Origin: Streptomyces violaceoruber | GTDB lineage: Bacteria > Actinomycetota > Actinomycetes > Streptomycetales > Streptomycetaceae | Reading direction: 5' to 3' | DNA length: 60,508 nt | Assembly: GCA_000720805.1 (NCBI GenBank) | Contig: JODI01000050.1 | Location: 1 to 60,508, forward strand | Shown: positions 51,620 through 60,018 of the stretch, piece after piece | Layout of the letters: every line of letters begins with the position of its first letter | Numbering within the stretch: the first letter of the stretch is position 1 | Translations under genes and position numbers: made by a program | Notes under the pieces: generated by a model | Database searches by the model: none | The model's input: only the letters and a program-made list of their open reading frames with translations | What the model was told of the DNA's origin: nothing

Positions 51620-52501
51620 ATGAACGAGCAGTCCACCCGAGCCGCCGCCCCCGCGGACCAGTACGTCCTCACCCTGTCCTGCCCCGACAAGCAGGGCATC
51701 GTGCACGCCGTGTCGAGCTACCTGTTCATGACCGGGTGCAACATCGAGGACAGTCAGCAGTTCGGGGACCACGACACGGGACTGTTCTTCATGCGTGTCC
51801 ACTTCTCGGCGGAGGCTCCGGTGAGCGTGGACAAGCTGCGGGCGAGCTTCGCGGCGATCGGTGACGCCTTCCACATGGACTGGCAGATCCACCGGGCCGA
51901 GGACCGGATGCGGATCGTCCTGATGGTCAGCAAGTTCGGCCACTGCCTGAACGACCTGCTGTTCCGCGCGCGGATCGGCGCGCTGCCGGTGGAGATCGCC
52001 GCCGTGGTGTCCAACCACACCGACTTCGCCGAGCTCGTGGGGTCGTACGACATTCCCTTCCATCACATTCCGGTGACGAAGGACACCAAGGCGGAGGCCG
52101 AGGCGCGACTGCTGGAGCTGGTGCGCGAGCTGGACGTCGAGCTGGTGGTGCTCGCCCGGTACATGCAGGTGCTCTCCGACGACCTCTGCAAGCAGCTCAG
52201 CGGGCGGATCATCAACATCCACCACTCGTTCCTGCCGAGCTTCAAGGGCGCGAAGCCGTATCACCAGGCGCACGCGCGGGGCGTGAAGCTGATCGGGGCG
52301 ACGGCTCACTATGTGACGGCGGATCTGGACGAGGGGCCGATCATCGAGCAGGAGGTCGAGCGGGTCGGGCATGACGTGACGCCGGACCAGCTCGTCGCGA
52401 TCGGGCGCGATGTGGAGTGTCAGGCGCTGGCCCGGGCCGTGAAGTGGCATGCGGAACGGCGGATTCTGCTGAACGGGCGGCGGACGGTGGTGTTCGCCTA
52501 G
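51620..52501 (+). CDS. purU: Formyltetrahydrofolate deformylase
   Basis: A 293-residue enzyme that hydrolyses 10-formyl-THF to formate and THF, balancing one-carbon pools. An N-terminal ACT domain (about 14-95, LTLSCPDKQGIVHAVSSYLF) provides regulation, by methionine and glycine in E. coli. The formyltransferase domain has the catalytic set Asn199, His201 (NIHHSFLPSFKGAKPY) and Asp237 (TADLDEGPII). Length and motifs are standard. No strong ribosome site precedes the ATG. The gene is convergent with the anti-sigma gene. Confidence 0.95.
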   Translation: MNEQSTRAAAPADQYVLTLSCPDKQGIVHAVSSYLFMTGCNIEDSQQFGDHDTGLFFMRVHFSAEAPVSVDKLRASFAAIGDAFHMDWQIHRAEDRMRIVLMVSKFGHCLNDLLFRARIGALPVEIAAVVSNHTDFAELVGSYDIPFHHIPVTKDTKAEAEARLLELVRELDVELVVLARYMQVLSDDLCKQLSGRIINIHHSFLPSFKGAKPYHQAHARGVKLIGATAHYVTADLDEGPIIEQEVERVGHDVTPDQLVAIGRDVECQALARAVKWHAERRILLNGRRTVVFA

Positions 52502-52522
52502 TCGGGTCGGGGGCTTCGGAGC

Positions 52523-52544
52523 CGCGGGTGGCAGCTCACCCGCG
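52523..52544. terminator. Terminator between purU and the anti-sigma gene
   Basis: CGCGGGTG and CACCCGCG form a perfect 8-bp stem around GCAGCT, 20 bases after the purU stop and just before the convergent gene's stop. Confidence 0.75.
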
Positions 52545-52552
52545 ACCAGCCC

Positions 52553-53974
52553 TCACATCCGGCTCAGTGACGCCGCCGCGAACAGCACGTCCCTGATCGC
52601 CTCCCGGTCCCCGTCCTGCCCCGCCGCCGCCTCCGTCGGCGACACACGGCCCGCTGCCAGGCGGGAGAACTCGACGCAGTCGAGGGCCACGTGCGCCACC
52701 TCCTGGTCGGCGGAGCCCACCTCGGCGGGGGAGTCCAGGGGGATCAGCCAGTCGCCGCCGCCCAGGCCCTCGATCTCCAGCCGGAGGCTGCGGCCCGGCC
52801 GGCCGGCGGGGGCGAGGTGGCGGCCGGGGGCCGGTGCGGCCCGCCCTGTCCGGCGGCGCAGTGCCAGCGCGCGGGGGAGCATCCGGGCCGCGAGGTCGAT
52901 CATGCGGTTGAGGTGGCGCGGCGAGGGCGGGTCGTACGGGTAGTCCACCGCCTCGGCGATGTCCTCCGCGTGCACCCAGCACTCGAAGGCGCGGTCCAGC
53001 ATCGCGTCGGGCAACGGCAACGCGAAGTCGCCGTACGAGACCGTCGGCGTCCCGGCGTCGCCGCCCGCGAACGACACCGTGCGCACCAGGTCGTGGCTCT
53101 GCTCCCGCCAGGGGGCACGGATCGCGCGGGTGGGCGGGAAGTGCGAGGCCCGCCAGTACGCCTCGGTGCGCGCGGCAGGTGTCGGGGCCGGCGCCTCGAC
53201 GTCGCCCAGCGGGTCGTCGAGGCCGAGCGCGACCGCGACCAGTCCGTCGACCGACAGCAGGTGCGCGATGACCCCGGCGACCGTCGTACGGCGGCTCGTC
53301 GGGTCGTCGCCCGCGAACCAGCGCAACCGCACGGGCGCGTGCCACTCGGCGTCGCCTATGTCCTGGAGCAGGGCGTCGAGGCGGGCCGTCTCGGCGTCGT
53401 ACGGCGTCGCCCACTCGGGCACCGGGATCCGCGGCGGGCGGCGGTCGAGGCAGCTGCCCAGGACGCGGGTGCGCAGGCCCGGGTCGAGGTCGAGGCTCTC
53501 CGGGCGGTGCAGCAGGCCGACCGCCCCTCGCAAACGCAGGGCTTCGTCGGCGCAGGTTCCGCAGCCGCCCAGATGTTCCTCGACGGCCGCCGTCTCCTCG
53601 GGCGAGCAGGCCGCCAGCGCCCACGCCCCGAGGAGGGCCTTGAGGACGTGGTGCTCCAGGACCAGCGGGGCGGGCGGGGACGGTGTCGTCAGGTCGCCGA
53701 GGTCCTCCAGTGCGGACAGCGGACGTCCGCCGTCCTCGACGGAGGTGCGGGGCATGGGGATACGGGGCGGGCGGTGAGGGCCGGGGGCGGGGTCGTCGCC
53801 TGGGCCGCCCGGGCCGCCGAGCGCCTTCCGCTCCTCGGACCCTTCCCCCTCCTCCTTCCCGTCCTTGTCCTCGTGGCCGTCCTTGTCCTCTGAGCCGTCC
53901 CGCTCCTCGTACCCGTCGTGTTCGTCGTCCCTGTCATGCCCGTCGTACGCGTCGAACCCGCCCGCGTCGTTCAC
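52553..53974 (-). CDS. Zinc-finger anti-sigma factor fused to a mycothiol-type (MDMPI) domain
   Basis: A 473-residue protein. Residues 1-60 are an Asp/Glu/Lys/Gly repeat tract. Residues about 105-160 form a ZAS/HC2 anti-sigma module with His134, Cys138 and Cys141 (EEHLGGCGTC). From about 190 an MDMPI-like metal-binding domain follows (ETARLDALLQDIGDAEWHAPV, VAGVIAHLLSVDGLVAVALG, FECWVHAEDIAEAVDYPYD). There is no membrane helix, so it is a soluble regulator. The ATG overlaps the stop of the upstream ECF sigma gene (ATGA), which identifies its target. The MDMPI fold binds mycothiol in related enzymes, so thiol or electrophile sensing is a reasonable inference. Confidence 0.85.
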   Translation of the reverse strand: MNDAGGFDAYDGHDRDDEHDGYEERDGSEDKDGHEDKDGKEEGEGSEERKALGGPGGPGDDPAPGPHRPPRIPMPRTSVEDGGRPLSALEDLGDLTTPSPPAPLVLEHHVLKALLGAWALAACSPEETAAVEEHLGGCGTCADEALRLRGAVGLLHRPESLDLDPGLRTRVLGSCLDRRPPRIPVPEWATPYDAETARLDALLQDIGDAEWHAPVRLRWFAGDDPTSRRTTVAGVIAHLLSVDGLVAVALGLDDPLGDVEAPAPTPAARTEAYWRASHFPPTRAIRAPWREQSHDLVRTVSFAGGDAGTPTVSYGDFALPLPDAMLDRAFECWVHAEDIAEAVDYPYDPPSPRHLNRMIDLAARMLPRALALRRRTGRAAPAPGRHLAPAGRPGRSLRLEIEGLGGGDWLIPLDSPAEVGSADQEVAHVALDCVEFSRLAAGRVSPTEAAAGQDGDREAIRDVLFAAASLSRM

Positions 53975-54552
53975 GCCGCACCCCCGTATCCGGGGGGTGC
54001 TCCGGGCGCGGCGGCGTCGTGGGCCGTGGAGAGGAGTTGCAGGCCCAGCCGGAGGCGGCGGCGGGCCTCGTCCTCGGTGACGCCGAGGACGACGGCGGCC
54101 TGGCGGTAGTCGCGGCGCTGGAAGTACGCCAGCTCCAGCGCGGCCCGCAGCGGGACGGGCATCGACTGGACGATGTAGTCGGCACGGGCGGCGACCGAGG
54201 CGTGGCGGACCTTGCGCTCCAGGTCCTCGGCGGTGCCGTGGCCCTCCTGGGTCAGCGCGGCGGTCTCGGTGGCGCGCAGCCGCTGCACGGCGAGGCGGTG
54301 GGTGAGCGTGGCGACCCAGGTGCGCAGCGGGCCCTGCTTCGGATCGTAGGAGTCGGGGTGTTCCCAGACGTGGGCGAAGACCTCGCGCGTGATGCTGTCG
54401 GCGGCGCGTTCATCGCCGAGCACGCGGTGGGCGAGTCCGTGCACGAGTGAAGCGAAACGGTCGTAGAGCTCGCCGAGGGCGGCCGCCTCACCGTGTGCGA
54501 GCCGCTGCTGCATCTTGCGGTCCCAGCGGGGCGGTGCGTCCTTCTTCGCCAT
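53971..54552 (-). CDS. ECF-type RNA polymerase sigma factor
   Basis: A 193-residue sigma factor with region 2 (ALGELYDRFASLVHGLAHRVLGDERAADSITREVFAHVWEHPDSYDPKQGPLRTWVATLTHRLAVQRLR) and region 4 (QSMPVPLRAALELAYFQRRDYRQAAVVLGVTEDEARRRLRLGLQLL). It is co-translated with the zinc-finger anti-sigma factor downstream. Promoter targets are unknown. It is divergent from the STAS gene across 370 bases containing a general-stress-like promoter facing the STAS gene. Confidence 0.92.
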   Translation of the reverse strand: MAKKDAPPRWDRKMQQRLAHGEAAALGELYDRFASLVHGLAHRVLGDERAADSITREVFAHVWEHPDSYDPKQGPLRTWVATLTHRLAVQRLRATETAALTQEGHGTAEDLERKVRHASVAARADYIVQSMPVPLRAALELAYFQRRDYRQAAVVLGVTEDEARRRLRLGLQLLSTAHDAAAPGAPPGYGGAA

Positions 54553-54826
54553 GCGGCCCCCTCAGCTTGCCTGCCCGTGTCCCGGCTCTGTTCCCGGCCC
54601 TGTACCAGCCCGTGTCCCTGTCAAGCCTGCGCCCACCGTCTCCTCGAATGTAGTCGGCACCTGAGACAGCGCACGCCCCTTTGTCGCAATGAGCGCCCCC
54701 TGGGCGGCCGTGGGTGGTAGTGGACCTTCGCCGCGACTTCGTCGGCGCCTACCCGACCCTCCATTGATCAGACCCGATCGAACAGGATCGAAGGCGACTA
54801 AAACAAGCCTCTTCCGGCAGTTTTCC

Positions 54827-54852
54827 GTTTCTCGGCAGGTGTTTCAGGGAAC
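54827..54852 (+). promoter_or_regulatory. SigB/SigF-like promoter for the STAS gene
   Basis: GTTT (54827-54830), a 16-bp spacer and GGGAAC (54847-54852) resemble the GnnT-N14-16-GGGTA-type promoter read by SigB-family stress sigma factors in Streptomyces. It lies 70 bases upstream of the STAS start. The -10 differs from the best consensus by one base. Confidence 0.4.
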
Positions 54853-54922
54853 GGCCGCTGGGCAGCCGCGCTGCAGGGAAGCGAAAGGGAAGCTTCCGTT
54901 TACGTCCGGGCGAACGAAGGGC

Positions 54923-55303
54923 ATGGTGGTGGCGTTCAATGTGACCAACGGTGAGCAGGGCGAGTGGGCTGTGCTCCAGGTGTCGGGCGAGCTGGATCTG
55001 GTGACGTCGCCGGTGCTGCGGCAGCGGGTGCACGACGAGGTGGCCGAGGGCCGCCACAGTCTCGTCCTCGACCTCTCCGAGGTGTTCTTCTGCGATTCCA
55101 GCGGCGTCGGCGTGCTCATCGCCTCGCGCCGCCTCATGAGCTCCTGCCAGGGCAGGCTGCGTCTGATACTCCCGGCCCAGGGCGCCGAGGACGGCTCCCA
55201 CGTCAACCGGGTGCTGGGCGCGCTGGGCGTGCGCCGCCTGTTCGACGTCCATCCGGACGTGACCTCCGCTGTCCAGGAGGACACCGACCCGCTGTCGGTG
55301 TGA
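54923..55303 (+). CDS. STAS-domain anti-anti-sigma factor
   Basis: A 126-residue SpoIIAA/BldG-like protein. The phosphorylatable serine lies in FCDSSGVGVL (DSSG at 58-61), flanked by WAVLQVSGELDLVTSPVLRQRV and LILPAQGA..HVNRVLGALGVRRLFDVHPD. When unphosphorylated such proteins bind anti-sigma kinases and free sigma factors. No kinase gene is adjacent, so its partner is elsewhere. ATG 54923 with GAAGGG just upstream, or GTG 54926, is the start. Confidence 0.92.
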   Translation: MVVAFNVTNGEQGEWAVLQVSGELDLVTSPVLRQRVHDEVAEGRHSLVLDLSEVFFCDSSGVGVLIASRRLMSSCQGRLRLILPAQGAEDGSHVNRVLGALGVRRLFDVHPDVTSAVQEDTDPLSV

Positions 55304-55499
55304 GCGGCGTCCGCGCCCGTCGGCCCCGGACGACGTGAGTACTCCGCCATGTGATGGTTACACCGTGTGAGTGCTACACCGTTGTCCCGAAATTCCCTCG
55401 GTCTTGGCACAAGCGTCACGTTCGCGCGCCCTCGGCGGCCTTCGCGTCGTACGCTCCGTGCCAGATGCACCCGACGTGAGTAAGGCGGTCCGAACAGAC

Positions 55500-56012
55500 A
55501 TGGTCAGCAGCGAGTACGAGCGCAGGATCGCCGCCCGGTTCGCCACCTTCGACCAGGACGGCAACGGCTACATCGACCGCGCGGACTTCAGTGTGGCGGC
55601 CAAGGCGCTGCTCGCCGAGTTCGGTACGGCGGCCCGCTCCGACAAGGGGCAGTCCGTGTACATCGGTGCCGAGGCGTTCTGGCAGGGCATGGCCGGCATA
55701 GCGGACCGCGACGGGGACCAGCGGATCACCCGGGAGGAGTTCGTGAACGGCGCGGTCAAGCGGCTGCGCGACAACCCCGACCGGTTCGCCGAGATCGCCC
55801 GCCCCTTCCTGCACGCGGCCCTCGCCGTCGCGGACGCCGACGGGGACGGCCGGGCCACCGTCGAGGACACCGCCCGCGTCCTGAAGGCCCTCGGCGCGAC
55901 CGAGGAGGCCGCCCGCACGGCCGCCGCCGCCCTCGACACGGACGCCGACGGCAAGATCGGCGAGCCGGAGATCGTGACCGCGTTCGCCCGCTACTTCACG
56001 GTTCCCGAATAA
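55500..56012 (+). CDS. EF-hand calcium-binding protein (calerythrin/CabC-like)
   Basis: A 170-residue protein with four EF-hand loops: DQDGNGYIDRAD (from 18), a second near 69 (DRDGDQRITREE), a third near 112 (DADGDGRATVED) and a fourth near 146 (DTDADGKIGEPE). The third lacks the usual residue spacing for strong binding but keeps the acidic pattern. Actinobacterial relatives buffer or sense calcium during aerial growth. ATG 55500 is preceded by AAGGCGG; a GTG at 55476 is possible. The 3' end overlaps the convergent ligase gene by 22 bases. Confidence 0.9.
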   Translation: MVSSEYERRIAARFATFDQDGNGYIDRADFSVAAKALLAEFGTAARSDKGQSVYIGAEAFWQGMAGIADRDGDQRITREEFVNGAVKRLRDNPDRFAEIARPFLHAALAVADADGDGRATVEDTARVLKALGATEEAARTAAAALDTDADGKIGEPEIVTAFARYFTVPE

Positions 56013-57499
56013 CGCTCCCGGAGCTGGTACTTCAGCACCTTCCGCAGGGTCTCGTTGCGCGGCAGGGCGTCCACCACCTCCAGTTGCTCCGGCAGCTTGT
56101 GCGGTGACAGCCCCTGCGCACGCAGATACGACGTCACCGCCTCCAGGGTCAGCTCCCGGGCCCCCGGCGGCTGTTCGACCACCGCGCACACCCGTTCCCC
56201 GCGCTCCGCGTCCGGCAGCCCGATCACGGCCACGTCGCCCACCTCGGGGTGGGCGGCCAGCAGATCCTCGATCTCCTTGGCGGAGATGTTCTCCCCCTTG
56301 CGGATGATCACGTCCTTGAGCCGGCCGGTGAGCACCAGATGCCCGCCGTCGGTGACGTGTCCGAGGTCCCCGGTGCGCAGGAACCCGTCCTCGTCGAACG
56401 CCTCGGCCGTCTGCGCCGGGTCCAGATACCCCTGGCAGACGGCTTCCCCGCGCAGCCGCACCTCTCCGTCGACGACCCGTATCTCCATCCCCTCCGGCGG
56501 CCGGCCCTCGGTCGTCGCGAGGTTCTCCGCCGTGTCGTCCGGCGCCCCCATCGTGATCATCGGCACCTCTGTCATGCCGTACCCGTGGGTGAGCTGCACC
56601 CCCATCTCGCGTACGACGGAGTGGTAGACCTCCGGCGGCTTGGGCGCCCCGCCGCCCGCGAGCAGTCGTAGCGAGGGGATGACCGGCACTCCCGGCTGCT
56701 TGCGCTGTTCGGCCAGGAACATCGAGTAGAAGGCCGTGGAGCCGCCTGCCACGGTCACCCCGTGCCTGCGGTACTCCGCCAGCGCGCCGGGCAGCGCGAA
56801 CTGCTCGAACATGACCGCCGGGAAGCCGTACAGCAGGAGCATCACCGTGTAGTCGGGGCCGGCGATATGCGCGTACGGGAAGGCCATCGAGCCCACGTCG
56901 GCCGCCGACAGGCGCAGCGCGTGGGCGAGGCAGGAGCCGCCCGCGATGAGGGAACGGTCCGTGTGCAGGACGCCCTTGGGGGCTGAGGTCGTGCCCGAGG
57001 TCCAGTAGATCCAGCGGACCGAGGTCCCCTCGGAGGGCGGGGCGGGCAGCACGGACGGGTCGCCGTCGGGCAGGACGTCGTACGCCTCGAAGATCCCCTT
57101 CGCACCGAGCCGCCGGGCCATCTCCGTGTGGTCATGGCCGCGCCACCGGCCCGGCACCGCGAAGTACTCCGCCTTCGACTCGCGCAGCGCGAAGCCGACC
57201 TCGCGGTCCCGGTAGAACGGGATCACCGGGCTCTGCACGGCGCCCAGGCGGGCCAGCGCGAAGGACAGCAGGGCCGTCTCGATCCGGGTGGGCAGCTGCC
57301 AGGCGACGACGGTGCCGGGGCGTACGCCCATGTCGTACAGGCCCGCCGCCACCCGCTCGGCCCGGTCACGCAGCTCCCCGAAGCTCAGTGAGCGGTCGTC
57401 CTGCAGGAGGACCGGGCGGTCGGGGGTGAGGTCGACGCGGCGGGCGACCAGCTCCCACAGGGTGCGGGAGGTGCTGAGCGCGTGGGCGGTGTCGGTCAC
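55991..57499 (-). CDS. Acyl-CoA ligase (AMP-binding, cyclohexanecarboxylate/fatty acid type)
   Basis: A 502-residue ANL ligase. The phosphate loop is IYWTSGTTSAPKGVLHT, followed by HGYGMTEVPM, FLRTGDLGHV and GRLKDVIIRKGENISAKEIEDLL; the C-terminal lysine lies in NETLRKVLKYQLRE. Activates a carboxylic acid to its CoA ester. It is divergent from the amidohydrolase/acyl-CoA dehydrogenase operon, and an operator copy sits 18 bases before its start, so the two units are probably co-regulated in one degradation pathway. Confidence 0.9.
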   Translation of the reverse strand: MTDTAHALSTSRTLWELVARRVDLTPDRPVLLQDDRSLSFGELRDRAERVAAGLYDMGVRPGTVVAWQLPTRIETALLSFALARLGAVQSPVIPFYRDREVGFALRESKAEYFAVPGRWRGHDHTEMARRLGAKGIFEAYDVLPDGDPSVLPAPPSEGTSVRWIYWTSGTTSAPKGVLHTDRSLIAGGSCLAHALRLSAADVGSMAFPYAHIAGPDYTVMLLLYGFPAVMFEQFALPGALAEYRRHGVTVAGGSTAFYSMFLAEQRKQPGVPVIPSLRLLAGGGAPKPPEVYHSVVREMGVQLTHGYGMTEVPMITMGAPDDTAENLATTEGRPPEGMEIRVVDGEVRLRGEAVCQGYLDPAQTAEAFDEDGFLRTGDLGHVTDGGHLVLTGRLKDVIIRKGENISAKEIEDLLAAHPEVGDVAVIGLPDAERGERVCAVVEQPPGARELTLEAVTSYLRAQGLSPHKLPEQLEVVDALPRNETLRKVLKYQLRERYSGTVK

Positions 57500-57516
57500 G
57501 GCGGCCCCCTGTTCAG

Positions 57517-57531
57517 CTGACGGGTAGTCAG
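57517..57531. promoter_or_regulatory. Operator copy near the ligase start
   Basis: CTGACGGGTAGTCAG is a 15-bp dyad (CTGAC-N5-GTCAG). It differs from the copy at 57607 at only two positions. A TetR-type repressor is the likely ligand; its gene is not in the window. Confidence 0.7.
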
Positions 57532-57606
57532 ACAGTGGGCAGAGCGTAGGGCTCGGCGCCTTGTCGGTCCAGGGGCGTGCGACTAGCCTGCTGGAGAAAA
57601 ACAGAT

Positions 57607-57621
57607 CTGACGGATCGTCAG
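57607..57621. promoter_or_regulatory. Operator copy near the amidohydrolase promoter
   Basis: CTGACG-GAT-CGTCAG is a perfect 15-bp dyad 63 bases upstream of the amidohydrolase start. With the copy at 57517 it defines the consensus CTGACGGRTMGTCAG and suggests joint repression of both divergent units. Confidence 0.75.
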
Positions 57622-57683
57622 GTAAGTCGGTTCAGGCCGACCGCGACCCGTGACTGCGACTGTGTGTCAGGCGGAGGGGACCC

Positions 57684-58877
57684 ATGACCGAACTGCCCCG
57701 CATCATCAGCGTCGACGACCATGTGATCGAGCCCGCGCACCTCTTCGAGACCTGGCTGCCGAAGAAGTACCGGGACCGGGGTCCCAAGCCCCTTACCGCC
57801 GGCATCGGGGAACTCGCCTACATCGGCGGGAAGTACCAGATCACGATGGACCCGGCCGGCCAGCCGACCGACTGGTGGATCTACGAGGACCTGAAGTTCC
57901 CGTACAAACGCAACATCGCCGCCGTCGGCTTCGACCGGGACGAGATGACCCTGGAGGGCATCACCCGCGAGGAGATGCGGCGGGGATGCTGGGATCCGAA
58001 GGCCCGACTGGCGGACATGGACCTCAACCACGTCGAGGCCTCCCTCTGCTTCCCCTCCTTTCCCCGCTTCTGCGGGCAGACCTTCGCCGAGGCGCACGAC
58101 AAGGAGGTCGCGCTGGCCTGCGTGCGCGCCTACAACGACTGGATGGTCGAGGAGTGGTGCGGCGACAGCGGCGGCCGGCTCATCCCGCTGTGCCTGATCC
58201 CGCTGTGGGACATCGACCTCGCGGTCGAGGAGATCCGGCGCAACGCGGCCCGCGGAGTGCGGGCGGTGACCTTCTCCGAGATCCCCACCCACCTCGGGCT
58301 GCCGTCCATCCACTCCGGCTACTGGGACCCGTTCTTCGAGATCTGCCAGGAGACCGGCACGGTCGTCAACATGCACATCGGCAGCAGCTCCCAGATGCCG
58401 GCCGCCTCGCCCGACGCCCCGCCCGCCGTCCAGGCCGCGCTCAGCTTCAACAACGCCATGGCCTCGATGATGGACTTCCTCTTCAGCGGCGTGCTGGTGC
58501 GCTTCCCCCGGCTCAAGCTCGCGTACTCCGAGGGGCAGATGGGCTGGATCCCGTACGCCCTGGAACGCGCCGACGACGTGTGGGAGGAGCACCGCGCCTG
58601 GGGCGGTGTCCGCGGCACGATCCCGGAGCCGCCGTCGACGTACTACTACCGGCAGATCTTCTGCTGCTTCTTCCGCGACAAGCACGGGGTCGCCTCGCTG
58701 GACGTCGTCGGCCGGGACAACGCGACCTTCGAGACCGACTACCCGCACGTCGACTCGACCTTCCCGCACACCAAGGAGGTCGCCCTCGACCATGTGAAGG
58801 GCCTCGACGACGAGACGGTCCACAAACTGATGCGGGGCAACGCGATCCGCATGCTGGACCTGGACTTCGACAGGTAA
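57684..58877 (+). CDS. Amidohydrolase-family metal hydrolase/decarboxylase
   Basis: A 397-residue TIM-barrel protein of the amidohydrolase_2 (ACMSD-like) group. IISVDDHVIEPAHLFETWLP supplies the metal-binding VDDHxxE motif. Later blocks are CFPSFPRFCGQTF, VRAVTFSEIPTHLGLPSIHSGYWDPFFE, VNMHIGSSSQMP and FETDYPHVDSTFPHT with the terminal Asp. Relatives decarboxylate or hydrolyse aromatic and acyl intermediates. GGAGGGG precedes the ATG. The stop shares a base with the next ATG (TAATG), so it is coupled to an acyl-CoA dehydrogenase. Confidence 0.88.
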   Translation: MTELPRIISVDDHVIEPAHLFETWLPKKYRDRGPKPLTAGIGELAYIGGKYQITMDPAGQPTDWWIYEDLKFPYKRNIAAVGFDRDEMTLEGITREEMRRGCWDPKARLADMDLNHVEASLCFPSFPRFCGQTFAEAHDKEVALACVRAYNDWMVEEWCGDSGGRLIPLCLIPLWDIDLAVEEIRRNAARGVRAVTFSEIPTHLGLPSIHSGYWDPFFEICQETGTVVNMHIGSSSQMPAASPDAPPAVQAALSFNNAMASMMDFLFSGVLVRFPRLKLAYSEGQMGWIPYALERADDVWEEHRAWGGVRGTIPEPPSTYYYRQIFCCFFRDKHGVASLDVVGRDNATFETDYPHVDSTFPHTKEVALDHVKGLDDETVHKLMRGNAIRMLDLDFDR

Positions 58878-60010
58878 TGGACCTGACGTACACGCCCGAG
58901 GAGGAGGAGTTCCGGGCGCGGCTGAGGCAGTGGCTGGGCAAGGCGCTGCCCACGCTGCCGGCCGAGCCGTCCCCCGACGACTGGCCCGGACGCCGCGCCT
59001 ACGACCTCGGCTGGCAGCGGATGCTGTACGACGCCGGGTACGCCGACGTCCACTGGGGCGCCTCCCCGACCACCCGGCTGATCTTCCTGGAGGAGACGGA
59101 GAGGGCGGGCGCGCCCTATGTGGGCGCGAACTTCGTCGGGCTGCTGCACGCGGGGCCCACGATCGCCGCCGAGGGGACCGCCGAACAGCGGGCGCGCTGG
59201 CTGCCGCCGATCCTGCGCGGCGAGGAGGTGTGGTGCCAGGGCTTCAGCGAACCGGACGCCGGATCCGACCTCGCGGCGCTGCGCACGCGCGCGTGCCGCG
59301 ACGGCGACGACTACGTGGTGAGCGGTTCCAAGATCTGGACCTCGCACGCGGAAGTCGCCGACTGGTGCGAGCTGTTGGTCCGCACGGACCCGTCGGCACC
59401 CAAGCACCGGGGGATCACCTGGCTCGCGATGCCCATGGACGCGCCGGGCGTCACCGTTCGGCCGCTGCGGACCCTCGCCGGGTCGGCCGAGTTCGCCGAG
59501 GTGTTCCTCGACGAGGTGCGCGTACCGGTCGCCAACCGGGTGGGCGAGGAGAACGACGGCTGGCGCGTGACCATGGTGACCCTGTCCTTCGAGCGGGGGA
59601 CCGCTTTCGTGGGGGAGGTGGTCGCCTGCCGGCGGGTGCTGGGGGAACTCGCCCGTACGGCACGGGAGAACGGCCGCTGGGACGATCCCGTGGTGCGGCG
59701 GCGGCTCGGGCGGCTGAACGCCGAGTTCCGTGCCCTGTGGCGGCTGACCCAGTGGAACGTCAGCGAGGCGGAGGCGAACGGGGGCGTCCCCGGCGTCGGG
59801 GGCTCGGTCTTCAAGCTGAGGTACTCGCACGCCCGGCAGGAGCTCTACGACACCGCCGCCGACGTCCTCGGCCCGGACTGCCTCGACCTCGACCGGCCCT
59901 GGACCCTCGACCGGCTGTCCTCCCTGTCGTACACCATCGCCGCCGGCACCTCCCAGATCCAACGCACCATCGTGGCCGAACGCATCCTCGGACTTCCGAA
60001 GGGACGGTGA
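58877..60010 (+). CDS. Acyl-CoA dehydrogenase
   Basis: A 377-residue FAD enzyme. Marks are WCQGFSEPDAGSDLAALRTRA, VSGSKIWTSHAEVADWCELLVRT, LDEVRVPVANRVGEENDGW and a C-terminal SLSYTIAAGTSQIQRTIVAERILGLPKGR. It is close to the FadE-type dehydrogenases that in actinobacteria often form heteromeric pairs with a second, adjacent acyl-CoA dehydrogenase, as here. It starts one base inside the amidohydrolase stop. Confidence 0.92.
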   Translation: MDLTYTPEEEEFRARLRQWLGKALPTLPAEPSPDDWPGRRAYDLGWQRMLYDAGYADVHWGASPTTRLIFLEETERAGAPYVGANFVGLLHAGPTIAAEGTAEQRARWLPPILRGEEVWCQGFSEPDAGSDLAALRTRACRDGDDYVVSGSKIWTSHAEVADWCELLVRTDPSAPKHRGITWLAMPMDAPGVTVRPLRTLAGSAEFAEVFLDEVRVPVANRVGEENDGWRVTMVTLSFERGTAFVGEVVACRRVLGELARTARENGRWDDPVVRRRLGRLNAEFRALWRLTQWNVSEAEANGGVPGVGGSVFKLRYSHARQELYDTAADVLGPDCLDLDRPWTLDRLSSLSYTIAAGTSQIQRTIVAERILGLPKGR

Positions 60011-60018
60011 CGGCGCGC

